NCBI GenBank assembly: GCA_012064415.1
Contig: SSNU01000100.1
Span: forward strand, 1 to 64,000
DNA from: Gyrodactylus bullatarudis
Taxonomy: Eukaryota > Platyhelminthes > Monogenea > Gyrodactylidea > Gyrodactylidae
DNA: 64,000 bases
Direction of reading: 5' to 3'
Below are positions 1-11,110 of this stretch, one piece after another; the first letter of the stretch is position 1; every line of letters begins with the position of its first letter. The notes under the pieces were generated by a model. It was not told the DNA's origin. It made no database searches and saw only the letters and a program-made list of their open reading frames with translations. The position numbers were made by a program, and so were the translations under genes.

Positions 1-216
1 GACCCCATATTATCACAAATGTGTAAAAATTTTCACGCCAAATAATTTTTGTCAAATAAAACTGCTTTACATTCAAAAGAGGTGACAATGAGTGGATGAA
101 TAATTAAATGAAGAATAGAAAAAAAAATTATCCCAAAAATTAATCTAGTAAATAATTTATCAGCATCTTATTTCATCTTGGGGTCAGATTGACCCCGTTT
201 CTTGTTCGAGGGTTAA
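1..216. mobile_element. Right end of a piggyBac-like (TTAA) element or MITE
   Basis: The segment ends with GAGGG followed by TTAA at 213-216. Just inside lies an imperfect dyad, GGGGTC (180-185) and GACCCC (191-196). The same layout, TTAACCCTC then about 11-12 bases then a GGGGTC...GACCCC dyad, occurs at the end of the broken piggyBac element at 51171. The left part lies outside the window. No transposase reading is visible here. Confidence 0.55.
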
Positions 217-840
217 ATATCTACAACAACCAAAATAAAATTCACCCTAAAACTACAATTAAGGACCTTGGGATTACTTATTCATGGAAACTTGATTTTG
301 TTGATCACTATAAAGAAATTATTAAAAAATTCATTGGCCGGCTCATCCAAATCCAAAAATACATCAAAATCGACAGCATGAAACTACTTTAATTCAAAGT
401 TTATGCTAGACCAGTAGTTGAATAATGTTCTGCAATCTGGAACCCTGAATGTGACAAATGGTCTAAAAAAATACAAACTGCATGCAACAGATTTACGCGC
501 CTTTTGTCATCAACATACCAAACTGAAATGAAATCCACGAAGAACTCCTTGTGGCTAAGAAGAGAACTCAAAACAATTACCCTAATCAAACTCTCACCCC
601 TGGCTAACTCCAATCGTCAAGGCCTACGCTCCAATGTTCCTGAATTTGGCAATCTAAAAAAGCTATCAATTTTCAACAAAGCCAAAAACATATTTAAAAA
701 ACTTAATCATTATAATGATGAATTTAAAAAACTTTATAATTTATAAATTTCCACAAAACTGAAGAATCTATTTAATGTTTATATAGATAACACATTTATT
801 GTTTAATAAATATTATTATTATTATTATATTTGATCATGT
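217..840 (+). pseudogene. Non-LTR retrotransposon 3' end (RT C-terminal region), decayed
   Basis: Translated pieces carry the region downstream of the reverse transcriptase palm in Jockey/CR1-type elements: DLGITYS..LDFVDHYKEIIKKFIGR, then KVYARPVVE (stop) CSAIWNPE, then LLSSTYQTEMKSTKNSLWLRRELK. At least two stops and a frame change break the reading. The copy ends in an (ATT)n run near 810-830, a common 3' tail of such elements. A sister copy of the same family lies at 26355-26960. The 5' part is missing, as expected for target-primed truncation. Family placement is from memory of conserved motifs. Confidence 0.75.
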
Positions 841-3290
841 TCTTGAACTTATTTAAAAATTCAGAACATGTCATAGAAACTAATTAATAGGTTATCTTGT
901 TGATTAGATTAAATTTTGGGAAACTACTGAAATCGTGTGTAATTTTGTTTGAATGTGTATAATTTTGATTCTTTTTCAGAATCATTCAGCAAAGCCATCT
1001 TTAATCTTTCAGAGCTTCGATAAACAGAATCAAAATGTTTATCATTCGATTTTGATTTTTTTGTTCAATAAATCAGCCTGAAAAATACTTTTATAATGTT
1101 ACGTTTAGTGCAAATTCAATTGGTATCTCCAAGACCCCAGACTTTTTAAGGGTCAAACTAGGGTCCTACAGAATTCTTATTTTCAGAATGGTTCATAAAA
1201 ACTTAAATCTTGCGCCAAATTTATTTGACTTAATTCTAGTAAATCAACTGCATTTAATGTTTTTATAAATAAATTCCTAACAATGCTTACATTCAAGTAG
1301 TCAAGATTTCGTGGATTTTGATAGAAATAGTTGGCTCATAAGACCTATTTCACCAACACTCTATTGAAATTGACTTGGAGAAATATATTTTAGCTTCTGT
1401 CATGAGAAAAATGGCGGAAATTTAAATCAGTAAATTTTTCATCACGTTAATTTTAATAAATCATCATTGTTTCTATTGCAACCAGTTCATAAATAGATTT
1501 CGTACCATATGTTTTAACATCATTCGAATTCTCTTGAAGAGCCCATTCAGATTCTAACCCAGGCTTGAAATCGAAAATTTGCAAAATTTATCTCTAATAC
1601 ATTGTAATGAAAGTCGAAGTTGGATGTAGCGAATTTATTGAGGGATAAGTTTCATACTCATCAGTCTTTACTGGCATATTGAGGATTTTGATTTTAGGAA
1701 ATTTTTGTAAGTATCAAGTAATAGTAACGTGGGGTCACTTGGATTCTTATGTACTTATAACTGTATTGAATCAATCAGTTTCATTGTAATACCAGTTAAT
1801 CAAGATAAAAATTGAAATACACTGATTTGCACGCAATTTATCTCGAGGATATTTTATCAGATTCATCTGATCAGATTACACGGAGGAAATTAAAATAATG
1901 ACTTACAACTTGCTATGTAGAGGGGACATATTTGAGTGTCAATTGGATAGAATTTAAAATTCATCTTACATATCGCCTTTATCGTTAATCTATCAGAAAA
2001 AAGAAAATAATATAAATTTAATTTCTTGAATTTTGTAAAAAATTTCAAGGTAGTGCATTCTATACTAGACTTAAACGAAATTTTGCAAAATTACTTAGAT
2101 CACACATCGGTATAATGAATCCTCAAGTATTTTATTATTCTCCCACCGAATTTCGCTTCAAAATACCTTTCCATGCTTCTGGAATAAGATAAACAAAATT
2201 GTGATAATAAGAAATTAATTATTCCCTAAATTTCAAAAATAATAATTTTTAATCTGCTTTTTCACTCCCATGCTTTAATTTTTATCGAAGTTCTATGGAC
2301 TCTAAGATTCACCCTATGCGAAGACGATTTCCAGAATAGCTTTATTTCTAGTTAACTTTAGTTATCTTACTCAGTCTTTGATGTGGCATTACCAACCTTC
2401 AAGTAGTGGAAATAATCAAGAAATCAAGGTTCAACTTTCGAAGAATAAAGTGGTAAATCCTGAGGAATTCAATTTTATTTTTAAAATATCTGTTGATCAC
2501 AATTTTAAATTTGCAAAGTGTCCAGCTGTTTACTTCAATTTTTAAAGGGGTTCTCATAATTGAGTCCTAGAGATATCCGCAAAACTCTTGGTTTCCCACC
2601 TTAATTTAATATCAATAAGCTTTACTATCTTAAAAGGCTAATTTCAAGATTATATATACGAAATTTAGTAATTTTGCAGAAAAAATTTCAAAAATTAATT
2701 ATTCAAAGCCTTTAATCTTTTGATAGCTCTGTCAGCTATATTGTTGATCTTTCGAAGAAAATAATGAATTTTAGAATAAAACTAAAATTAGTTTTATTCA
2801 TTAGATTTTCATTCAGATCTCATAAAATAATACGAAATTCTAATCTAATAATCTAAAAATAAATTTTTATGACTAGTAAGCTTCACGATAAATTGAAATA
2901 CACTGACTCTTAGCTCATTATCCTTTTGGGATAATTTATAAAGATGAAACTTCAGAAAATTGGCTTAATAGTCCAGAAAACGGTTATGAGAATATGATTG
3001 AATAATTTCATTTTAGATGATCATGTGATTAATTTAACCATATAAAAAATAACTAAGTTGTTTGTTGTTTGAAGATAGAATTTGATAGTTTAGGCTAAAA
3101 TATAAATGTAATAATTTGAGAAGATATCATTACAATACTGATAGATATGAAGTTTGGAATCTATTTATATTTAAATCTCAATTTTTCCATTATGAATTCA
3201 AATCAAGTTTTATCATTTAAAGAAAAAAGAATTTGAAAAAATATTTGGAACGATAATGTTGCCGAACCTCATCATATATATTATTAATTG
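841..3290. other. AT-rich sequence without recognisable genes
   Basis: Only short open frames, no splice-supported exons and no clear inverted repeats were recognised here. It may be old degenerated repeat DNA or an intron or intergenic region. Confidence 0.4.
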
Positions 3291-3639
3291 AGTCTAAACT
3301 CTTAAGGAAAATAGGAAAAACAAACTAATAATGAGTGATAGACATTTTATTATTATTTCACCGGGTCTTTTCAGACTTAATCGCGGGATTTGATTACATT
3401 GCTCTTCCATTGGATAAGAAGATCTCTTCTCAGTGTGAGGCTTCTTTGATTGTTTTTGGCGTAATTTATCAAAAACGTCCGAAAATCCGCTTAAAATCAT
3501 ATTTGTAGTTATAGAAATGTGCATTTCTTTATGGTTCATCAGTAGTGACACATAAATAATGATAAAAGTTTTAAATTAATTGAAAATGATATTTTACAAG
3601 ACTCTTCAATAAATAGCATCAGTGAAGAGAAAAGTGAAA

Positions 3640-4125
3640 AGGCTCACATAGGCCAGGGTAATTGAAGATTATAAGAGTAATTTTTCTGAACACACAGGTT
3701 TGGTTTAAAGTGATTGATGAAGAATTTCTCCTTCACCCACAAATTTGTGCTGTCATCACCCGCATTTTTATACAAAATTGAGAAATTAGAAATCGAAGCC
3801 TCATGATTTTCCTGTTTGATGTATCACCGCTGTATCCTTCTTTAGATGATCATTTGACCTAGTTGACAATTTCCTAATCGTACGTCCTATATAAGAAGCT
3901 CCACAGTCGCATCGGAATTTGTAAATCAAAAGAGTCTTTTCTTCAGGCTTTAGTAAATCCTTATGAATCAAACTGAATAATCTTTGGGTTTTAAATACAA
4001 TTTTCAATTGTATATTATCATAATGTTGATCGATAAGATTAACCAGTCGTCTCCTTACATCATTACTGAAACCGTCACCTTTAAAATTAAGTTTCATGAA
4101 GATGGTGATATTTGAAAAACATTGT
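3640..4125 (-). pseudogene. Penelope-like element, GIY-YIG endonuclease fragment
   Basis: The minus-strand frame contains LIYKFRCDCGASYIGRTIRKL followed by RSNDHL, the GIY-YIG core of a Penelope-like retroelement C-terminal endonuclease. The homologous reading continues in another frame (HEASISNFSILYKN and FKPNLCVQKN) down to about 3650, so at least one frameshift breaks it. The KPNLCVQK ending recurs in the PLE copies at 36.5 and 42.3 kb. No reverse transcriptase lies upstream; the copy abuts foldback MITE DNA at about 4130. Confidence 0.8.
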
Positions 4126-4566
4126 TGTTGCAGAATATTCGATGAGACATATTGAGTGTTTTTTCATAAAAATAGTAAATAATTATCTAAATTTTTTATA
4201 GAAAATATGGTCATTTCTCATTTTTCGATTTGGCGCCAAAATCCCATTTTTTCGAACTTTGAAGTAAACTTTTTTGTTGATTTCAAAGTGAGAGAATGAT
4301 CAAAAGTTGATTTTCGGGATTTACATTAGGACAAGAAAGCCGAATATGCATACATACCTCATATTCGATTGAGAGCTGAATTTCGATTTTCGCTCATTTT
4401 CACTAGTTGAAAATCAATGAAATTTCGATAAATCGAAATCCCTCGAAAATGGTGGACCTTTGATCATTCTCTCACTTTGAAATCAACAAAAAAGTTTACT
4501 TCAAAGTTCGAAAAAATGGGATTTTGGCGCCAAATCGAAAAATGAGAAATGACCATATTTTCTATA

Positions 4567-4940
4567 AAAAAATTTCTCAACCAGAAGTACAAGCTCCTAC
4601 TCCATCACGAAAAAGAAATCTGTCGACATCACTCAAGCAACAAGAAAGAAAGGGGAAACAGAGAAAAGGATTACCAACTAACAATCAGACAATAGATGTA
4701 TTCCTCACGGCCCCAAGAGTATGAGCACATTCAACTCCCATTGGTGAATCTTGGATCAATAATTTCTATTGGTTAGATTTTATAATGTTCCTTAAACTTG
4801 CATGTATAATATACATTGTATAAAAATGTATCTAAAGTCGGTGTTTGGTCTGAGGAGAACCGACGAAAACAAAGCTTTATTCACCAATAAACCTTCGTTC
4901 GTTCTTAACACTAGCATGACTTCGAGTCAGCAAGCTCCAA
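4567..4940 (+). pseudogene. Penelope-like element 3' end (C-terminal tail plus UTR)
   Basis: The reading TPSRKRNLSTSLKQQERK, then NNQTIDVFLTAPRV and a stop, matches the tail of the minus-strand copy at 16.2-16.7 kb (NNQTIDVFLTVPRV), and the RKRN motif recurs in the copies at 36.6 and 42.35 kb. The homology with the 16-kb copy continues past the stop into a UTR holding a hammerhead core. It lies inside a foldback MITE arm. Confidence 0.6.
4838..4892 (+). ncRNA. Candidate hammerhead ribozyme, family B
   Basis: Core CUGAGGA (4850-4856; position 7 of the CUGANGA core is variable in hammerheads) and GAAA (4865-4868). Stem III is formed by the near-palindrome AACAAAGCUUUAUU. The predicted cleavage triplet is UUC, ending at 4882. 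Stem I pairs UUGGU (4845-4849) with ACCAA (4883-4887), five Watson-Crick pairs. Stem II is weak. It sits just 3' of a PLE C-terminal fragment. Activity is inferred. Confidence 0.55.
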
Positions 4941-5734
4941 AAAATTTTTTTCCAGGATTTTCTTCTTCAAATCGTAAAAGTTGACAACATGAGTAGAATT
5001 CCAAAAAATCTTTGACATACTCGAATTTTTGATGAAAAAATCGAGGTTTCGGTAAAAATCACAGATTCTCAACTTCATATCAATTAGCTTTAACTACTAC
5101 TATTCGGAAATTTTTTCTTCTTTTTCAATATTGCCAATTGATACTTTATCGTTTTGGTTAACTTTCACTCTAAGAAGAACATTAATGTGACTTAAAATAT
5201 TCGTTCATTTACAAGTGTGAAATGACACAAGATGATCATCGGGGAAAAAGTAATTTGATAAATTTCCCCACAAGGAACTGACTCATTGCTCATAATTGCT
5301 TTTCCCCTGAAATATATCTCTTTCCCTACATTTATAGAAATAGACTTGATATTGAGATATGTTGACTTTTCAAAGAAGAATCTCGAGTTTATATTTGTAA
5401 ATTAGGCAGGAAGAAATATTGGACAGTCCTCTAATCAGTTATTTATTTTGCCGAAATAATTTGAGTACATTTATTTGTATCATCAAATTATTTTTTTTTA
5501 ATAGTTGATATGAAGATTTTACTATTTTTCTATCAATTCCACAATGGTGTGAGTATATGAGTCTGGCCGATTTGATATCTCTTGATCTGTCTTTTTAAAG
5601 AAAATGATTACTATAATTTTTTTTGGAAAGAGAATTCGCAGATGGAAAAGGCTTAAGAAATACTTTTAAGAATTTTATCAACTTTTTAAATTTCAAACAA
5701 TTTTCATCTTTTTTTAAAAGATTCTCAAAATCTA

Positions 5735-5970
5735 TAGTTCGTAGTTTACAGTGAAAATATTTCTATTGAAACATCTTATTTTAATTGAAACACAGTGAAT
5801 TTTCACATTTTCACAAAAACTCACTTTTTTCCTATCTAAATGTATAGAAATCACTTGCTGCATTCTGATTGGTCAAGATAAATAATACTTAATTAGGGGG
5901 TAAATATTCGTGTTTCAATAAAAATAAGATGTTTCAATAGAAATATTTTTACTGTAAAGTGGTCAGGCCT
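5735..5970. mobile_element. Short inverted-repeat MITE
   Basis: Arms of about 45 bp, at about 5748-5795 and 5910-5958, are reverse complements containing TTTCTATTGAAACATCTTA and its mirror. The spacer has no ORF. Family not recognised. Confidence 0.6.
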
Positions 5971-6185
5971 TGGGTTGTAGAAAAATTTCATGTCTCTAAT
6001 TTGACATCTCTTTGATTGATATTGGTTGCGAAATAATAGAGTTACTTGTATTGGATAAAAGTTGAGAAAAATAAATCTCGTTCTTAATCTAAAGTTACGC
6101 GAAAATTGCACGTTAAAAATCCAATGTTAATCCAATCTTATATTTTTTGCTTGACCTTGTTGTTATATAAAGCCTAAAAGAAGTA

Positions 6186-6885
6186 CACCTAGTTAATATG
6201 AAGATGGAAATTTATGATTTTAACAAAATTCTTAATTTTTTCATCAAGAAATCGAATTTGATCAAGATTTTTTGGAATCTAGATCTTGAAGCCCTTTTTC
6301 AGAATACAGAGAAAAAATTTTGAAAAAATAAATTTTTAAGAAAAATACGGCAAATTTGAAATCTCGAAGTAGCTGATTTCAATGTGAGAGAGTGATCAAA
6401 ATTTAATTTATGATCACAATATGTCAAAGAAATCAAATATGCTGAATCTGGTTTTGAGAATCACCCCATAAACGTGAAAAATTAAATTTTGATATTTTGA
6501 CCATTTTCCCAAGTTGAAAGTAAATGAAATTTGATATTTAAAGATCCCTGAAAATGACAAATTTAGCAAAATTTTTATGATATGATAATCGGATTTTTTG
6601 TCTTACTGTGATCATAAAAATCAACTTTTGATCACTCTCTCACATTGAAATCAGCAAAAGATTTCAACTCAAAGTTCAAAAAAATGGGAATTTGGTGCTA
6701 CTTCAAGATTTCAAATTTGCCGTATTTTTCTTGATTTTTTCTAAATTTTTTCTCCTGTTCGTAAAAGAGGGCCTCATGATCTATAGATTCCAAAAAATCT
6801 TGATCAAAATCGATTCTTGATGAAAAAATTAAGAATTTTGTTAAAATCATAAATTCTTATTTTCAACTAACTCTAACTTTTACTA
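6186..6885. mobile_element. Foldback MITE family A, near full length
   Basis: About 690 bp, almost all of it two inverted arms. The left arm starts TTAATATGAAGATGGAAATT and the right arm mirrors it. Each arm holds the GATCACTCTCTCACATTGAA type motif (mirror at about 6385-6405 and 6625-6650). No ORF. This is the most complete copy of the family in the window. Confidence 0.8.
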
Positions 6886-7122
6886 GCTCTATTTGCCAAG
6901 AATTTGTGGTTTAGCCTGGGACCATAGTCTTGATTAATTTGAATTTGGGAATCCTTTATTTTAAGGAAATTTCATTTTTATAGTTCTCTTCAACTTTGCC
7001 TTGGGTTCAAAATATAAGGGAGCAAATCTTCTAAAGAATTGTCAGAAGATTTTTCTAGAAGTAGCTAACTTCTCAAAAGGCTTTCTACATGCAAATATAA
7101 ATAGGTTGATATTCAAAATTAC

Positions 7123-7539
7123 CTCTGAGAGTAAAGAATTCGGCCTTCTCCATCAACACGAAAGAGCCTATTAGGTTCAGTGATCATGTGTAATTTGGAG
7201 CCGATACCATTGTAAAATACTGTGTCCGGTCTCCAAATTCTCCGTAATACTTTTGGGCTGACCTTAAGATCTGAACTGAAAACACTCTGACGAAATTTGA
7301 GTCGGCGATCAACCCAAATTTGGCGAAAATATAAATCCATATAATAGACCTGTTGGTCCTCGATAATTGGTCCCATTGTTTTCAAGTGAAAATTTATGTA
7401 GACTTTGAAGGGTTCGTTTTTATTATAAAATGGCATTATTTGATAATTGTAATGCGACATATTCAGAATATCATTCAGGATATGACTAACTAATTCCATT
7501 TGATTCTCGCCTGGATTCGAGTGTCCCTGACCAAAACAT
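7123..7539 (-). CDS. Cys-loop ligand-gated ion channel exon, GABA-A alpha/GRD-like
   Basis: A single internal exon of 139 codons (acceptor TTTTCAG at 7540-7546, donor GTAATT from 7122) encodes part of the extracellular ligand-binding domain of a pentameric anion channel subunit. Visible family motifs in order: ILNDILNMSHYNYQIMPFY (loop D side), YYMDLYFRQIWVDRRLKF, then RRIWRPDTVFYNGIGSKLHM and NRLFRVDGEGRILYSQR. WRPDTVFYNG and RILYSQR resemble GABA-A alpha subunits (TPDTFFHNG, TLLYTMR) more than beta, glycine or GluCl subunits, so an insect GRD-like subunit is the nearest guess. The signal peptide, Cys-loop and four transmembrane segments were not found nearby. They may lie in distant exons or outside the window, or this may be an orphan exon. 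Confidence 0.75.
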
Positions 7540-7943
7540 CTGAAAATAATTTTAATTATGAAAACAGTTGATTTTTATTAATTTTTGTAATCAATTTATC
7601 TGAACACGTTATAATTCTTCTTTATAAATCATTTTTTATCAAGCATTATCTTGTATAAAGGCGTAAACCATTCATATCGAGGAACACTAATTTTTTCTAA
7701 TTACCACCTGGTGAATTTTACCGTAATGAACACTACAATGTAGAGAGAGTTTAAACAATGCAATGATCAGCAATCAACACTCTTCATATGATAAATGAGC
7801 AAGATAATAATTATGCAGTTTATGAGCGTGACTCACCTCGAGTAGCTGAAAATAAATTTAGAAATTTGTTTGTTGTATAAGAAAATAATATTGTCAAATG
7901 CTTGATAACATCAGTTTTGAGCTGAGCCATCGTGGTCATGCTT

Positions 7944-7992
7944 TAAAAAAATAAGGCATTTATTTCAGACATACTCATCAGTGTGATACATG
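7944..7992 (-). ncRNA. Hammerhead ribozyme, family A, partly decayed
   Basis: Reverse complement shows CUGAUGA (7975-7981) and GAAA (7963-7966), with a 4-bp stem III AUAA/UUAU and cleavage triplet AUU. Stem I keeps only one or two pairs and stem II closes with a G-U. It forms the left, outward-facing half of a pair with the copy at 8070-8115. Confidence 0.5.
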
Positions 7993-8069
7993 CAAAATAA
8001 AAACGTTCTTTTGTGAAAATCAATGATTGTTAAATTTTATTTTCACAAAAAAACGTATTTACATAGTAT

Positions 8070-8115
8070 GTACCACACTGATGAGTATGCCCGAAATAGA
8101 GGCCTTATTTGTAAA
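8070..8115 (+). ncRNA. Hammerhead ribozyme, family A
   Basis: Core CUGAUGA (8078-8084) and GAAA (8093-8096). Stem III pairs AUA with UAU. Predicted cleavage after AUU at 8109. Stem I pairs ACA (8075-8077) with UGU (8110-8112). Stem II is a G-C closure with a short loop. No ORF lies between this copy and the inverted one at 7944, so the unit looks non-autonomous. Confidence 0.6.
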
Positions 8116-8154
8116 ATAACTGGCAATATTCTTACTTTTTCAAAATTTTTATAG

Positions 8155-8642
8155 TCGAATTATAAAGCTAGTGGATATGAAAATTTTTACGAAAAACTCG
8201 ATATTTTTCTCTGGAATCACAAAAAAATAATTTATTGAATTCTAAAATAAGATGTGGAAAAAGAATTCAATCTGACCAAAATTTTCATCGATTTCGATTA
8301 TTCAAAGCAGTTAAGTAATGATGGCCAAATTCGAATTCTTCGTTTAATGTTGATCCTAAATATCAGTACTTAACGGCTTTGAATCATCGAAATCGATGAA
8401 AATTTTGTGTTCAAAAGTTGAAAAAGTGGAAATTTTGTGCTTTTTTCGAAATCCAAAAATTTGGTTCAATTTTGGTCAGATTGAATTTTTTTCGGATTTT
8501 TTATGAATATATCAACAACTTATTAACTCCTTCCGTTTTAGAATTCAAAAAATTATTATTTTTCTGTGAATCCAGAGAAAAATATCGTGTTTTTTGTGAA
8601 AATGGTAAATTCTCCTTTTCATGTCAATTAGGTTTATAATAA
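8155..8642. mobile_element. Foldback MITE family B
   Basis: The left end, TAAAGCTAGTGGATATGAAA, is mirrored at the right by TTTTCATGTCAATTAGGTTT. Internal arms carry ATCGATGAAAATTTTG-type inner repeats. Same family as 43375-44110 and the interrupted copy at 58563-62178. An apparent 73-codon ORF in the right arm is a by-product of the arm sequence. Confidence 0.7.
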
Positions 8643-8644
8643 TA

Positions 8645-9938
8645 TTCGATAGAATTGGATGAAATGTCTTTGTCTAACTGTAGTGAAACCACCTGCAATT
8701 TTTTGAAAATAATCTTTGAGTTATTTCCACAATGATAAATTTTCAAAAGTTTTTAAATATAATTTTTGTTAATTACATTCGATTTTAATCAATTTTATGC
8801 AGATTACAGATTCCTGTATTTAAATAATTATTTCCTTGTTTTGAATGGAATGAATATTAAATTGAGAACGTTCAAATTTTGAAAATTTTCGAAATTTTGT
8901 TTATTTCATTTAAAGATTTAAATCAACTTAACTTAAGATTTAACTCAGCCAAGCATGAATTTGATTATTTAAAGAATTTACTAATTTTATCTAAGTCTTC
9001 TATTTAAGGAACGAAGTGCTCTGTTAATAGGAAAAAAAAATCGAATATATGAAGTTTAAATTTAAATTTCTATTTTTTAACTTTGAAAAAACTTAAAGTG
9101 ACCTCAAAATGATATGAGAATCGAAATTTATTTTTGGCCACTATTAAATTGATTTTTTAGTGGACCCGCCATTTTTAAATTTTATTTTGATCAACAATTT
9201 TGAAGTAGTATGAATGATCATACAAACGAAATTTGATGGTAGGATCTCTCATCATGTAATTTTATTACATTGCTTACAAATTACAAATTGCTTATAAATT
9301 ACAACTAAAATTCATTAACTCAAAATTGAGAATTTTGTTAAAATCACAAATCCTCAAGTTTATATTATTTACATTAAAAACGATGTACATTGTACCCCTT
9401 AATAGACTAAAATTGGTTAAATGTTTTATTTATTCACATATTTTTGAAAGAATTAGCTAACTCTGTCAGTCAAAACCATGGATTTAATAAAAAATAACAC
9501 ATGATTTTTAAATTAACAGTAAAAGTTTACGTTTAAATTAGAGTGCCATTATCGATGAATGAAAACACCCATTGCGATAACTAATAAAAAATGAACTTTT
9601 TACAAAAATATTCACGCTGGCATACATAACTAAGTGTATGAATTATTACATTTCAATATAAGCTTTTTGAAGATCCCTATTTTGATTTGTAGTAAACTCA
9701 GGGTTTAGTATTTCATTTTCAAGTAAATCATGAATGGTAGTTAAATATTCTTGAAACTTAGTGTCTATTATCTGAGTTCACTATTTCTTTCAAGACTCAT
9801 TGTTCCGCCAAAGAAACACAACACTTCCAAAGTTACTTAAAGAAGGTTGACTTTTGAAAATGTAGTCAAATATTACTAATGGTTTTTGAAAAATTTTTTT
9901 GCTAAGACCTTTGTAAAAATAAAATAATAGTAATAAGC
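8645..9938. other. AT-rich sequence without recognisable genes
   Basis: No exon, RNA gene or clean repeat boundary was recognised. A short stretch near 9320-9370 resembles a foldback family A terminus. Confidence 0.35.
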
Positions 9939-9939
9939 G

Positions 9940-10942
9940 ACTAATTTTTTGACTTTCAGAATTTAGAAAGAAAAATCACTCAGTTTATTCATAAGTTATG
10001 AATCATAACACCCTAGGATTTTTTCAGAATCTCTTTTCAAAAGTGTTACACATCAATAGAACCTTAAAAGCTTTACAAAAGATGATACCGGTAGAAATGA
10101 AAACTATATCTGTGTGATATTATCTAGAATTATAACCTCAAACTTCATTTTCAATACATACGAAATTTATTAACTAATCAGTTTATCAACTTTCATTTAT
10201 AATCTAAACTTTTACCAAATCTTTGGGATCTAGTAAATTTTTCAAAATAATCCTTCGAGTTTTTCTTCTATTTATAGTTAGTTCTTTGTTTGAAAAGTAA
10301 TCAAATACAGATGTATCATAAATATTTATTCATTCGTACAAGAAAGACTGCTGTGACATCTTGAATTGCACAAACGGCCTTCTTTTCTGCATTTACATTT
10401 TAATGTTTCACATTTTGTTTTGCAGTCACACTTGAAGAAGCCTTGGTCATTTACAAATGAATGGAGACTTTTCATTCTTTGTACTGAATAAATAAGTTCA
10501 GGAACTTCCTCGATTGACAAGAAATTTTCATCGACCCTAGTGAGTTAATTTGCTGAATAAAGACCTTCAATTATTCTTGTCTTAGTTCCGACCTTGTAGA
10601 AAATTTCTATAACTTCAAGTATTACACACAATAACTTTTGAAATCGAGTTTTGATCGATCAAATTCCGATACTTTCACTAAAACATTTTCTCCAATGTCC
10701 TTTTGGTATGCAAAAGTATCTTGGCTTGGTTCTCCAGATGGCCTATGACTATTTCCTGATTCAATTCTGGTCTATTGTATGTCTCATTGGATGCGTCACA
10801 AGATGATGGTACTTGGAATTAAAATTTATTATATTTGAAGGTTCTATTGATGTGTAACACTTTTTAAAAGAGATTCATAAATTATTAATAAATTGAGTGA
10901 TTTTTCTTACTAAATTATGAAAGTCAAAAAATTAGTTATTGT
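9940..10942 (-). mobile_element. Decayed KRBA2/Ginger-like element with inverted ends
   Basis: Ends near 9942-10066 and 10838-10941 are inverted repeats sharing CTAATTTTTTGACTTTC, AGAAAAATCACTCA and GTGTTACACATCAATAGAAC. Inside, the minus strand encodes remnants of the C-terminal part of a KRBA2-type integrase/transposase: ENVLVKVSEFDRSK, then KCDCKTKCETLKCKCRKEG and LCNSRCHSSLSC. Several stops interrupt it and the integrase core is absent. It is an internally deleted, inactive copy. Family assignment rests on the Cys-rich tail, recalled from animal KRBA2-like proteins. Confidence 0.6.
10326..10520 (-). pseudogene. Cys-rich C-terminus of KRBA2/Ginger-like transposase
   Basis: A 64-codon open stretch ending CHSSLSCTNE with a dense run of cysteines (CDCKTKCETLKCKCRKEG), typical of the zinc-binding tail of KRAB-A domain-containing-2-like transposon proteins. 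Homologous reading continues upstream to about 10840 through stops, so it is a fragment of a dead gene and not an independent small protein. Confidence 0.6.
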
Positions 10943-11110
10943 CAGTTAAACTTGTTACTAGTAACAAGATTCCCGGGATTCATGAGACTATCAGATAATT
11001 TTGAAACTGAGTAACAAGTTTAACTGGCTTTCAGTTAATCTTGTTACTAGTAACTGATTTGCCAGGGAGTCTTGAGACTATCAAGAGTAACAAGATTACC
11101 AGTAACACAT
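10930..11110. repeat. Palindrome-rich repeat (TTACTAGTAA units)
   Basis: Two copies of CTTGTTACTAGTAAC occur with mirrored AGTTAAACTTGTTA / GTAACAAGTTTAACT arms, and TCAAGAGTAACAAGATTACC follows. A related fragment (ACTATCAAGAGTAACACGAT) lies near 19906. Likely a degraded foldback MITE. Confidence 0.5.

Larger units (their letters stand above)
4196..5097. mobile_element. Foldback MITE family A, split by a PLE fragment
   Basis: Arms at about 4200-4300 and 4459-4566 are near-perfect reverse complements and include the family hallmark GATCATTCTCTCA. The outer end resumes at about 4945-5097 with a terminus typical of the family (TTTTTGATGAAAAAATCGAG, then TCATATCAATTAGC). In between sits the Penelope C-terminal fragment with a hammerhead. 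Related copies lie at 6.2, 28.2, 30.9, 32.1 and 35.3 kb. No coding capacity. Confidence 0.7.

Noticed and set aside
3294..3551. 85-codon minus-strand open frame
   Set aside because: No recognised domain and no splice support. It ends in a hydrophobic AT-rich run and sits next to PLE debris, so it is probably chance.
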